The notes below the pieces were generated by a model. It was given only the letters and a program-made list of their open reading frames with translations, was not told the DNA's origin and searched no databases. 43,317 nt of DNA from positions 1 to 43,317 of the forward strand of contig CAKQRD010000015.1 in NCBI GenBank assembly GCA_934271275.1. The letters run 5' to 3'. Source of the stretch: an uncultured Clostridia bacterium. Its GTDB lineage: Bacteria; Bacillota; Clostridia; Christensenellales; Borkfalkiaceae. Every line of letters begins with the position of its first letter. The stretch's first letter is position 1. The translations under genes and the position numbers were made by a program. Below, in pieces: positions 24,127-32,688 of the stretch.

Positions 24127-26958
24127 TTATAGGTCGGCATTTTTAATAGCGGTAACCAAAACTTTTTTTAGTCCGAACGGTACGTTGTTATATCTATCGG
24201 TATATTCCGTCGGCTTTTTATTATTAGCCCATTGCCCGCGAAACTCAAAATTGTACGGGCTTACATATTTCGGTTCGGCAGTTTTACAGTGAAACGGTCC
24301 GAATAAATTTCTTAAACTTGATTTGAGCGTTATCTCTACTTCGTTTTCTCCATTCTTTAATATATCGGTTATATCGCCTTTATTGTCAAGCACGAAAAGT
24401 CTTTTACCCCTTTCCGTTTCTATTTCGGCGTACATAAACCTGCCGTCAAGCGTAAGTATTATTCTTTCGTTTTCCTTTTTTATTATAGTTCCGCGGTATT
24501 TTACGCTTCCGTTAAAAAACGGAAAACCGTTTTTGAATAATTTATCCGTAACGGGCGGAAAAGCGTCACGCTTTGTCAATTCCCCGCTTTTTTGCACGAT
24601 AAAATCACCTTTAAGATAGCTTTGTTCTATCGACGTATCGAGATATAAACAATTTTTTAAGCTTTCGGTCGCCAGCGGATCGAACAGCGCAAATTTTACT
24701 CCGTCGTGTTGATAAAAATCAAAAGAATATTCTATCTCGTTTTCTCCCTTTATCACTTGCGCCGATATATCCGCTTCTATAAAATTAACGTCATATCCGC
24801 TCTGCTTAAACGATAAATTCCGATGATTTAACGTGGCCGTCTTAAAGCTTGTCTTTTCCATTATAAAGGTCAATGGTATTCGTTCGGCTAAAACGAATTT
24901 TTGTCTGACGTATATTACGCCCTTATAATCTTCTCGGAGCAATGCTTCCATAATTCCCGCAATCGGAGATTCGGCTGAATAATTTTTACCGTCTTTACTT
25001 ATCCGCGCATAATCCATAACCAGATAATTTTGCGTAAGCCCTGCTACCGTGAAGGTCTTCGTTACGTCCTTCTTATCCGCAACGACGCTTCGTTTATCGT
25101 TACTCTTTGCTTTTATCAGAATCAAACCTTCATCTGCCGATACCAACAATTTATCGGCAACAGGCTCTTCCTTCAACGTAATCAGATCAAGCGAAAGATA
25201 ATCGTTTGATAATCCCTCTATCGTTACCCGCCCTTTTTTCCGCGAGGAAAGATTCTTGACGAATAAAAACTCGCCTATATCGCCCTTTCTGTGCGCAATA
25301 AAACAATTTTTTCCCCGACACCGAAATTTTACGGACGCATTGTTCAATAATTCTTTAAAGCTATAATTACCCTTCAAAGAAACGTTCGCTCTTACTCCGT
25401 CTATATATTCCGGTTGACGTAAAACGCACAGCTTTCCTTTGTATCGTTTAAGTGCGCGATAAGTAAAATCAGATAACGTTTTTATTTCGGGAACAAGCAC
25501 GACGGAATAGCTTCTGTTCCCTACAACAAGGGTATCGTCGTCTGTTCTTCCGTATTTTTCAAAAATTTCCTCGTCGATAAATTGATATGTAACGCCCTTT
25601 TTCCTTAATTTTGTAAGGAGCTTGTCGAATTTTCTTTCGATTATATGTACGCTGCTCTCGTCCGCTGCTCTTAAATAATCGAGCCATACCGAACGCTGCG
25701 GATGTATTATAGCTATGTCGCAAATTTCTTCGGTTTCGGAAATTATATACCCGAGTCTTGTGAAATAATCGTTAAGCGTCTTAAAGCCTTTCTGCCAGCC
25801 CGCCTGCGCGCCGAATATCGGCGGATGATCTATCTTTCCGCGTGCGGAAACGGAATACGGATATAAATGCTGACAAAGAGCGTTTACTCCGTTAAAATAT
25901 TGAAAATCACCGATGCTTTTCAATTCTTTCGGGGTAACGTCGTATCCGGAACACGCGAACGACTCCGTTAATATGCGCGTTTTGCCTAGTTGCGCGGCAA
26001 CGCTCGCTATCTGCTTCGGCGCAAGCTCCGTGCCGCAGTCTCTTCCCAACCAATCTATCGCCGGAACGTCCTCGTATTCGTAAGTGGTCATCACGTCCGC
26101 CGCGCCCCACATCTGCGAATACAATTTTTCTTCTCCGAGAGAATGTCCCGTCAGCTTGCACCCTCTCTCTTTACACCAATCGTATATCCTTTTATAAAAA
26201 TTTTCTACATATAATTTATTCAGCGCACGATAATATTTTTGTCTGAACCGATAGCCGAGCTTTCCTCGGATAAAAAGATAAATAAGCCCGTCTTTAACGT
26301 TTTCTCCGTCCCTTGCAAACTCCTTCTCCAAGCCGACGGTATACGGGGTTCCCCATCTGAAATATTGAGGTTCGTCGGTAAAAAATCCCGTCAGCTCTCT
26401 TCCGAAGCTATCTTTAAACCTTTCGTAATACCTTTCGTGCGTTTCCTTAATGAACGCGTCTACAACCTCCGGTTTAAGAATATCCGTATTTGCGGGGCTG
26501 GTTTTTAAATATACGTTATGATACCTCTTTACGCCTTTTATCTCTTTATCGACCCTTAAATATTTTCCTTTTCTGTATATATACGCCGCAAAAGCGTTTT
26601 TATCAAATTTGCCCTTACGATATTCCAGATAATTTGCTCTGTAATCAACGTTTTCAAGAAGCTTTCCGCCGACAAAGCCGCTCGGCCACCCGTTTTCGTC
26701 GTATATCCACGCCTGCATTTTCAGCTCTTTTGCCTTTTTAAGACACGCGTCTATACAAGAAAACCATTTTTCTCCCAGATACTCGTCCTTTAATCCCGTT
26801 CTGGCGTGCATAATAAAGCCGCCTATTCCGGCACTTTTCATTTCTTCTATCTGCTTTACCAGCTCGTTTTCGTCGAGAGAATTATTCCACGACCAAAACG
26901 GTATGCTCTTGTATTCGTCCGGATTCCCGCGTAAAGCGGCTTTAAGCTTTTCGTTCAT
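24127..26958 (-). CDS. GH106-like alpha-L-rhamnosidase / related glycoside hydrolase
   Basis: 943 residues without signal peptide, so probably cytosolic. The start, PFWSWNNSLDENELVKQIEE then MKSAGIGGFIMHARTGL, and AWIYDENGWPSGFVGGKLL are characteristic of the GH106 family (alpha-L-rhamnosidases) and its relatives. FTDEPQYFRWGTPYT and LTESFACSGYD provide conserved acidic residues within the catalytic barrel; the C-terminal third is beta-rich. Length fits the family. GH106 members remove terminal alpha-L-rhamnose from pectin or glycosides by an inverting mechanism. Related sequences are often annotated only as glycosyl hydrolase, so rhamnosidase activity is likely rather than certain. GGAGAAAAGGA precedes the ATG. 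It is the last gene of locus 2, after a hairpin terminator (27010-27048) that may reduce its expression. Confidence 0.8.
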   Translation of the reverse strand: MNEKLKAALRGNPDEYKSIPFWSWNNSLDENELVKQIEEMKSAGIGGFIMHARTGLKDEYLGEKWFSCIDACLKKAKELKMQAWIYDENGWPSGFVGGKLLENVDYRANYLEYRKGKFDKNAFAAYIYRKGKYLRVDKEIKGVKRYHNVYLKTSPANTDILKPEVVDAFIKETHERYYERFKDSFGRELTGFFTDEPQYFRWGTPYTVGLEKEFARDGENVKDGLIYLFIRGKLGYRFRQKYYRALNKLYVENFYKRIYDWCKERGCKLTGHSLGEEKLYSQMWGAADVMTTYEYEDVPAIDWLGRDCGTELAPKQIASVAAQLGKTRILTESFACSGYDVTPKELKSIGDFQYFNGVNALCQHLYPYSVSARGKIDHPPIFGAQAGWQKGFKTLNDYFTRLGYIISETEEICDIAIIHPQRSVWLDYLRAADESSVHIIERKFDKLLTKLRKKGVTYQFIDEEIFEKYGRTDDDTLVVGNRSYSVVLVPEIKTLSDFTYRALKRYKGKLCVLRQPEYIDGVRANVSLKGNYSFKELLNNASVKFRCRGKNCFIAHRKGDIGEFLFVKNLSSRKKGRVTIEGLSNDYLSLDLITLKEEPVADKLLVSADEGLILIKAKSNDKRSVVADKKDVTKTFTVAGLTQNYLVMDYARISKDGKNYSAESPIAGIMEALLREDYKGVIYVRQKFVLAERIPLTFIMEKTSFKTATLNHRNLSFKQSGYDVNFIEADISAQVIKGENEIEYSFDFYQHDGVKFALFDPLATESLKNCLYLDTSIEQSYLKGDFIVQKSGELTKRDAFPPVTDKLFKNGFPFFNGSVKYRGTIIKKENERIILTLDGRFMYAEIETERGKRLFVLDNKGDITDILKNGENEVEITLKSSLRNLFGPFHCKTAEPKYVSPYNFEFRGQWANNKKPTEYTDRYNNVPFGLKKVLVTAIKNADL

Positions 26959-27002
26959 TCCTTTTCTCCGTAGTTCTTATTAAAAATTTTATTTTCCGTT
27001 TG

Positions 27003-27048
27003 AAAAATAAAACCTTTTCTCCGTCGATAATTCTGAAAGAAAAGGTTT
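27003..27048 (-). terminator. Hairpin terminator/attenuator between the small-peptide gene and the GH106-like gene
   Basis: On the minus strand AAACCTTTTCT (27038-27048) pairs with AGAAAAGGTTT (27010-27020) across a 17-base loop and is followed by TTATTTTTC. It lies 26 bases after the stop of the 44-residue peptide. Confidence 0.65.
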
Positions 27049-27073
27049 CATTTATTAAATAATAGTCCTCGTT

Positions 27074-27208
27074 TTACCAGTCTTTACCCCAAATGCCGTC
27101 GTTATCGAGACCCGTCGGCTCCGTGCCGCTGAGCAACAAAACGTCGTTAGCTTCAAAAATATTAAGCTGGGGTTTAACGTATATTTTGCCGTTTTCCGTT
27201 TTCATCAT
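27074..27208 (-). CDS. Small peptide of 44 residues, YxKx(2)[LF]/DVLxxS pattern
   Basis: ATG at 27206-27208 with a very good AAGGAG six bases upstream (a second ATG follows at once); stop TAA at 27074-27076. It begins MMKTENGKIYVKPQLNIF, continues EANDVLLLSGTEPTG, and ends LDNDGIWGKDW. No signal peptide or membrane segment. It begins 42 bases after the stop of the secreted protein at 27251 and is followed by a terminator, so it looks like the last gene of that transcript. It shares with 2139-2270 the Y-x-K start, the D-V-L-x-x-S centre and an acidic Trp-ended tail. Both neighbours upstream are secreted, anchorless and carry the same uncharacterised domain. Function unknown. Confidence 0.72.
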   Translation of the reverse strand: MMKTENGKIYVKPQLNIFEANDVLLLSGTEPTGLDNDGIWGKDW

Positions 27209-27250
27209 TTCTATCTCCTTCTCAACACCGGTTTTTCTTCATAATACAGT

Positions 27251-29203
27251 TCAGTTACCGAAATATTGCAAAAGCATTTCGTTCTGATAATAGAACCCTG
27301 CGTTCGGATCGTTATATGCGGCGTTTGCCACAAAGCTTACCGAACGCTCGATTATCTCGCCGTAATAGGTTTTTGTCAGCCCGTTTTTAAGCTTAACTCT
27401 GATATAAGATCTCGCGGCGATTTGCCTGCCGTATTTATCGGAAGGAATATTCGTTAAAACACCCGTATATGTATCGGACGTTTCGTCAAACCAGTTAATC
27501 AGCGGAATATCCTCCACGCCGTTCGTTTCGAGATTAAGCTCGTTTTCGCCGAGAAGGTCGGCAGGCAACAACACGGAACCCGCCGTCACGTTATCCGAAC
27601 CGTATGCCGTTACCATATCGTTGTAAACGCCTTTATCCAGATCAAACATAAATCTTAAACCAGAAGGCTCCGACAAACGAACCATCGCCCCGAGATTAGC
27701 CCCCGAAACGTAGTTTTTAACACTTTCTCCGCAGCTCTTCTCGTCGTAAGAAACAATCTGTACGTTGCTTATTTCCACCGCGGTGTTTCCGGAATTATTG
27801 TTTGTTTCTGTAAACAAACCGATATAACCGGGCTTGTCGTACGTTACCGTTCCGCAACCGTCAACGGTAAGCTTTCCGTGAATATAAGCGTTTTTATAAA
27901 CCTCCGCATTATCTATATACACGTTCATCCAATAATCGGAACTCGACGCGCTCTGTTTTCTCACGGTAATTCTAAGCGAATGCTCGTTCCCGTCGATTAT
28001 GTCGGTCACGGAGCTGCTTGCTCCCGAATCGGTAACCTTTTCGTCGTAACCTCTATACCAATATGCGCCCTCGGAACCGTATCTTTTTCCGACGACGACG
28101 GCATATCTTCCCTCGCCCTGCGGAGATGGAGTGTTTCCGTCAATGGTCAATTGCGCCAAATCGGTGCTTTGCATACCGAACGCGACACCGAGCAATTTAT
28201 GATCGTCAACCGCGGAGGTATCTGTATATTTAAATTTTACGGCTAAATCGAAATTCTGATATTTAGCCTGCGTAAATAACGCTTTGCCCGAAGCAGTAGA
28301 AGTAAACGAATCGAAGCGAAGTCCTTGTTCATAGGAAACGGTCGTCTTGCCGTTATCCGCGATTTTCCAAGCATTTTGATTTATCGCGAGATTCGTCGTA
28401 TCAAGAATCGACTTCTTAAAGCTATACGGATTTCCCGTTTCGATCTGTCCGCCGTTTCCGTCGTCGTACGAGGTCAGCTTTAATTCGGAAATATCAATGA
28501 CGTTATTTCCCGCACTGCTGTTGGTCTCGGTAAATAAACCGATATATCCCAAGTCGTCGCAGTTTATCTTCCACGAGCCGCCGTCCCAGTTGCGCGGATA
28601 ATTCATTTCTTCCAAAACTGCTCCGTCTACCGACAGATTTATTTTAAAATTATCGTCGCTTTGCTTCACCGACAACGTTACCTTATGCTCGTTTCCGTCT
28701 ATAACATTTACGTTCGGTATTTCCTTAAACCAGCCTGTATCTACTATCTGAGTAGTTCCGCCGCCCAAATATCTCGCATTGCATTTTGCGCTGTTATAAA
28801 TATTGCCCAGCATTATCAAATGTCTGCCGCCGTCCTCCGGTGAATTTGACGAAGAGTTCAGTTGTCCGAAATCCTTCTCCTTCATACCGAACGCTATTCC
28901 TATCGTTTTATAATCGACAGACGACGTATCCTCATACTTAAAGCTGAACGACAAATCGAAATATTTCGATTTACCTGCGGCAAACAAGACTTTTGCGGGA
29001 GAAGCGTTCGTAAATTCCGCAAAGCGAATTCCTTCGTCGGAAACATACGCGTTACCGTCCGTAAGCCACAAATTCGCATTCGCTGCAAGATTAGCCTCCG
29101 CTTCCTGCGCATATGCGGTATACCCGACGGACGAGAATCCCGCCGTCGCAAATGTACCGACAATTATTGCCATACTCAAACAAAAAAGTAGAATTTTTTT
29201 CAT
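27251..29203 (-). CDS. Secreted jelly-roll protein with C-terminal SGLRF-type domain
   Basis: 650 residues. A signal peptide (about 1-32, ending AYA) precedes two lectin-like beta-sandwich modules (about 40-250 and 265-500), both beginning NxxxWxxxDxG and ending with ISELKLTSYD or ISNVQIVSYD. Residues 79-228 are nearly identical to 89-238 of the protein at 32667-35225. The C-terminal ~145 residues (LSEPSGLRFMFDLDKGVYND, then VLLPADLLG and RQIAARSYIRVKLKNG) form a domain that resembles the N-terminal domain of the 1772-residue protein at 2292. No LPXTG or hydrophobic anchor. A strong GGAGAGG precedes the ATG, and a promoter lies at 29264. Probably binds polysaccharide outside the cell. Ligand unknown. 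Confidence 0.82.
   Translation of the reverse strand: MKKILLFCLSMAIIVGTFATAGFSSVGYTAYAQEAEANLAANANLWLTDGNAYVSDEGIRFAEFTNASPAKVLFAAGKSKYFDLSFSFKYEDTSSVDYKTIGIAFGMKEKDFGQLNSSSNSPEDGGRHLIMLGNIYNSAKCNARYLGGGTTQIVDTGWFKEIPNVNVIDGNEHKVTLSVKQSDDNFKINLSVDGAVLEEMNYPRNWDGGSWKINCDDLGYIGLFTETNSSAGNNVIDISELKLTSYDDGNGGQIETGNPYSFKKSILDTTNLAINQNAWKIADNGKTTVSYEQGLRFDSFTSTASGKALFTQAKYQNFDLAVKFKYTDTSAVDDHKLLGVAFGMQSTDLAQLTIDGNTPSPQGEGRYAVVVGKRYGSEGAYWYRGYDEKVTDSGASSSVTDIIDGNEHSLRITVRKQSASSSDYWMNVYIDNAEVYKNAYIHGKLTVDGCGTVTYDKPGYIGLFTETNNNSGNTAVEISNVQIVSYDEKSCGESVKNYVSGANLGAMVRLSEPSGLRFMFDLDKGVYNDMVTAYGSDNVTAGSVLLPADLLGENELNLETNGVEDIPLINWFDETSDTYTGVLTNIPSDKYGRQIAARSYIRVKLKNGLTKTYYGEIIERSVSFVANAAYNDPNAGFYYQNEMLLQYFGN
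28520..28968 (-). repeat. 449-bp duplicated coding segment, copy 1
   Basis: Matches 34512-34960 over 449 bases with no gaps and 15 differences by my count (about 97% identical), most of them silent. It encodes the core of the first jelly-roll module of the host gene. The flanking modules are much more diverged, which points to recent duplication or gene conversion. Confidence 0.9.
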
Positions 29204-29263
29204 ATTTTCCTCTCCTTCATCCTTCGGTAAACCGAATTAAATGCTCCTTTTCTTTACGATTAA

Positions 29264-29272
29264 ATTGTATCA
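29264..29272 (-). promoter_or_regulatory. Extended -10 promoter for the secreted protein / peptide / GH106 unit
   Basis: The minus strand reads TGATACAAT, an extended -10 box (TGnTACAAT), 61 bases before the start of the secreted protein, in a 136-base gap that is long for this locus. A clear -35 box was not found. The same TGATACAAT string serves rep at 18086-18094. It suggests a separate transcript for this three-gene unit. Confidence 0.5.
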
Positions 29273-29339
29273 TTCTTTTTATTCGCAGTCTTGCTTTATT
29301 ATTTTAATTAGTAGCCCTTTTATTTTTCAAAAATCGGCT

Positions 29340-31037
29340 TTATTCGTCTCTTTCGGAATTTACTTTTCTTATCTCAGCAATCTGCTCTTCCGACAATTTC
29401 GGAGTTCTGTCATAGCGATAAAAGCCGTTTTTCTCCTGCTCCACGTCGTAAAGCTGCGTATAACAAAAGCCCGAAAGCTTTTTGCACGAAAACACGATTC
29501 GCGTAAGCTCCGAATACCTGTTTACGAACTCGTCTCCGCCGTTCGCACCGTTCCCGTAGCCCCAGCTATCCGCATTTTCCGCGCCGTCGTTAAGGGAAAA
29601 ACCGCCGTATTCGCTTATATTGACCGCTCCGCCGCTATATTTTACGTTTTCTCCTTCGCAATACAGATTAGGCATATCCAAAACGCCCTGTTCATCCAGT
29701 TTTTTAAGATATTCCGCGACCTTTTCTGCGGATTCGTAACAATGAAAGTCGAACAAATCCGTTTTTCCGCCATGATGTCCGCCGCTCGTATCTACGCACG
29801 GTCTTGTCGGATCCAGCCTCTTCGTGAACTCATAAACCGCTTCCACGAAATTAACGTCTCTTTTTTTATCGAAATCGTCCCTGTATCCCCACGTTTCGTT
29901 CAGCGGACACCAAGTGATTACAGACGGATGGTTAAAATCTCTCGAAACCGTCTCCTGCCACTGCGAAATAAATTCACCGAAGTAACCGAGATGAGAATAA
30001 TCGACGCCCCAACTCGGGAATTCTCCCCAAACGAGATAGCCCAGCTTATCGCACAAGTATAAAAATTTCGGCTCGAAAACCTTCTGATGGAGTCTCGCTC
30101 CGTTAAAGCCGAGCTTTAACGCGCGTTTTATATCTCCAAGCATAAAGTCCGTACTCGGCGAGGTATAAATTCCCTGTTGGTTAAAGCCCTGATCCAGAAC
30201 GAGCTTTTGAAAAACGGATTTACCGTTAAGCAAAAACCTGTAACCGTCGTAGCAAACGTCCCTTAGCCCGAAATAAGACTGAACGCGGTCCTTTCCGAAC
30301 GACACAATAACGTCGTATACGTTTCCTTCTCCGACGCCCCAAAGATGCGTTTCCGAAAGCGGAATTTTGAACTTGCCTCTGTATTTAACTTCTTTGCTGC
30401 AAGCCTCTATCAGCTTACCGTCATAAAAAATTTCTACTGTGGCGTTTCCTTTACCCGTCAATCTCAAATCGACGGAAACCGAATTGTTTTTTGCGTCTGG
30501 CGCAAGCATAACGGAAAGTATCCTTTGCGGATACGAATATTCGAGCCACACCGACTGCCAGATTCCCGTGGTTCTCGTATAAAAGCACCCGAACGACTTC
30601 TCCGCATAAGACTGTTTCCCGAACGCAATATCGCCGTTACTGTCGTATACCGTAAGCTCCAACGAATTTTCGCCGTTTACAACAAAGTCCGTTATATCGA
30701 ACGAAAAAGAGGTAAAACCTCCCGTATGCTTTCCAACGTATTTACCGTTTACAAATAAAACGGAAAGGTAATCCGCCGCGCCGAAGTTTATTATCACGCT
30801 TTCGCCTTCGGCGCGTTCGATATTTACCTTTTTTTTATAATAACAGACGGAAATAAAATCCGTAAACCCTATTCCCGAAAGCGCGCTCTGCGGACAAAAC
30901 GGAACGTTAATATCCCGACTGTTTATCTTATCGGAACGGAATTCCCATTTTCCGTCGAGCAATACCGTTCTTTCCCTTATAAATACGGGATTCGGATAAT
31001 TGATTTTATTTTCAAAAGAAATCAAACCGTTATTCAT
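29340..31037 (-). CDS. GH2 glycoside hydrolase (beta-galactosidase/glucuronidase type)
   Basis: 565 residues, no signal peptide. The sugar-binding domain (about 20-170; LDGKWEFRSD, NFGAADYLSVLFVNGKYVGK, TGIWQSVWLEY), the immunoglobulin-like domain (about 172-260) and the barrel (about 262-560) follow in GH2 order. The acid/base is Glu381 in CPLNETWG and the nucleophile Glu476 in ISEYGGF, so it looks active with a retaining mechanism. It is shorter than LacZ and lacks the extra C-terminal domains, as in compact intracellular GH2 enzymes. Exact substrate (galactoside, glucuronide, arabinoside or other) cannot be read. It follows the GH28-like gene by 16 bases and has only a weak ribosome site. 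Confidence 0.9.
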   Translation of the reverse strand: MNNGLISFENKINYPNPVFIRERTVLLDGKWEFRSDKINSRDINVPFCPQSALSGIGFTDFISVCYYKKKVNIERAEGESVIINFGAADYLSVLFVNGKYVGKHTGGFTSFSFDITDFVVNGENSLELTVYDSNGDIAFGKQSYAEKSFGCFYTRTTGIWQSVWLEYSYPQRILSVMLAPDAKNNSVSVDLRLTGKGNATVEIFYDGKLIEACSKEVKYRGKFKIPLSETHLWGVGEGNVYDVIVSFGKDRVQSYFGLRDVCYDGYRFLLNGKSVFQKLVLDQGFNQQGIYTSPSTDFMLGDIKRALKLGFNGARLHQKVFEPKFLYLCDKLGYLVWGEFPSWGVDYSHLGYFGEFISQWQETVSRDFNHPSVITWCPLNETWGYRDDFDKKRDVNFVEAVYEFTKRLDPTRPCVDTSGGHHGGKTDLFDFHCYESAEKVAEYLKKLDEQGVLDMPNLYCEGENVKYSGGAVNISEYGGFSLNDGAENADSWGYGNGANGGDEFVNRYSELTRIVFSCKKLSGFCYTQLYDVEQEKNGFYRYDRTPKLSEEQIAEIRKVNSERDE

Positions 31038-31053
31038 CGTAGTTTATCCCAAT

Positions 31054-32688
31054 CTATTCGACGGTAATCTTTCCGAAGGTTCCTTTTTTATCGAACACCG
31101 AATCGTCTGCGGAAGTAATTTTCTTACCTTTTACCGTAACGTTTCTGAATACTAAACCGGTTACCTGTTCGGGATCAATCTTACAACGTCCGTCGCAAAT
31201 CGTAGAGGTTACGGAACAGCCGCCCTTTATCTGAATTCTGCGAGCCTTTCTGCAAGAAACGTTCTCGAAAACCACGCCGTCGAGAGTTCCTACCTCGCCC
31301 TTGCCGTTTTCAAGAGACCAAACGTTATGCCCTACCGCAATGTTTATAAAGTACGCTTCTTCGAGCGGTCTTTTATCAGAGGAGACCGAACTCGTTTCGC
31401 TGTATATTTCTATATTTCTGAACGTTATATTGCTCACCCTTCCGCTGTCGCTTAAACATATAACCAAAGAACCCATATACCATTCGGAAGCTCCCGAATC
31501 CAGCCACCAGTCGGTTATTCTGTACAGAACGGCACAATCCTCGAACGTTACGTCCGAAATATCGTTTACGGTTTCGCTTATTACGCCGAAGCCTCGGCAC
31601 GAATCGGGCCACGCCTTGCAATTTCTGAAAACAATGTTGTTCCCGCCCGTCGCGCTGCTTTTCGTTATCGATTTAACCTCGAAATGGTCGTCGCCCGTTC
31701 TCGCAAAGCAATTTGTGACGACGGCATTCTGCGTATCTACTATTGCCACGCCGTCGCTGTTGAGTCTGTGTCCTATAAGAACCAAGTCGTCTATAACTAC
31801 GTCCTTGCACTGATTTGTTACGACCGTCCATTCCGCGGCGTTAATAATGGTAACGCCCTCGATACTGACGTTCTCCGAGCCGTTGATTTCTATACCGCGA
31901 CGCGCGTGACACGTTATGTGAGAGAAATCTATTATACCCGTCCCTACGATGTGCAGATTTTTTACGCCCGTCGCCCTTATAAAAGAGTTCCATCGAGCGA
32001 AGCCCAGCCCGTCCTTACTTACTACGGGATTACTTTTCGGTTGAGCAGCTCTGACTATCGCGCCCTCGTGAATATATATCCAAGTATCGTCCTTTGTCAC
32101 GACTATTTCGTTGACATCGTGAACGCCTGCCTTATATTCGATTACGTTTGCGTCTGCGGGTATTTCTACCTGCTCGGGCTTTCTCACTACTACGGTTAGC
32201 GGTTTTACATAGTTTTTATCTATGATAAGGCTATATTTTTCGTAGCCCGTTACATTGAACGAAATCTCGTTTTCCGCTATATCCGTTTTTACGCCGAGCT
32301 TTTCGGGTATCACGTCTGCATATCCGAACGATTTTCTCGAAAGAACGGAGACCTTTACCGTAAACGGAAAATCGTTTTCATTGCAGGTTATATAGGCATA
32401 GCTGTGCGGTCCGCCGAATTTTACGGGAGAGGCGTATACGGGAATCGTAACGCCCTCCGCGCTCAATGCGAAATCTTCGCTGATAACTATGCCCTCATCG
32501 TCTTCCGCAACGGGATCTCTGTCGCTGGGCGAAGCCATAGAAGAATAGTCTTTTGCCTCTGTCACATCGTTAAACGTAACCGCCGATATAGTTTTTTTAC
32601 TTGTTTTATTATCCGAACCGCAGGAACAAAACATACACATACTCACCATTATCAATAGCGTCGAAATTATTTTTTTGAAGCTCTGCAT
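31054..32688 (-). CDS. GH28-like right-handed beta-helix lipoprotein (polygalacturonase-like)
   Basis: 544 residues from the ATG at 32686-32688. I chose this start over an in-frame ATG 24 bases upstream because GGAGAAG lies just before it and MQSFKKIISTLLIMVSM gives a lipoprotein signal ending CSC (Cys23). The mature protein has a beta-sandwich stretch followed by a parallel beta-helix with GH28 landmarks: LNSDGVAIVDTQN (for NTDG), RTGDDHFEVKS (for the DD motif), RGFGVISE (where GHG is usual) and RRIQIKGG (for RIK). The GHG His is absent, so substrate or mechanism may differ from classic polygalacturonase; GH49-like enzymes are an alternative. Surface-anchored, it could cut pectin or a related polysaccharide before import. 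The start overlaps the end of the upstream gene by 22 bases. Confidence 0.78.
   Translation of the reverse strand: MQSFKKIISTLLIMVSMCMFCSCGSDNKTSKKTISAVTFNDVTEAKDYSSMASPSDRDPVAEDDEGIVISEDFALSAEGVTIPVYASPVKFGGPHSYAYITCNENDFPFTVKVSVLSRKSFGYADVIPEKLGVKTDIAENEISFNVTGYEKYSLIIDKNYVKPLTVVVRKPEQVEIPADANVIEYKAGVHDVNEIVVTKDDTWIYIHEGAIVRAAQPKSNPVVSKDGLGFARWNSFIRATGVKNLHIVGTGIIDFSHITCHARRGIEINGSENVSIEGVTIINAAEWTVVTNQCKDVVIDDLVLIGHRLNSDGVAIVDTQNAVVTNCFARTGDDHFEVKSITKSSATGGNNIVFRNCKAWPDSCRGFGVISETVNDISDVTFEDCAVLYRITDWWLDSGASEWYMGSLVICLSDSGRVSNITFRNIEIYSETSSVSSDKRPLEEAYFINIAVGHNVWSLENGKGEVGTLDGVVFENVSCRKARRIQIKGGCSVTSTICDGRCKIDPEQVTGLVFRNVTVKGKKITSADDSVFDKKGTFGKITVE

Noticed and set aside
28661..28843. Matching antisense 60-residue frames here and at 34653-34835
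   Set aside because: Their similarity is fully explained by the 449-bp coding duplication on the minus strand.
29241..30062. A 273-residue plus-strand frame opposite the GH2 gene
   Set aside because: Covers the GH2 catalytic region in antisense; no ribosome site or family motif.
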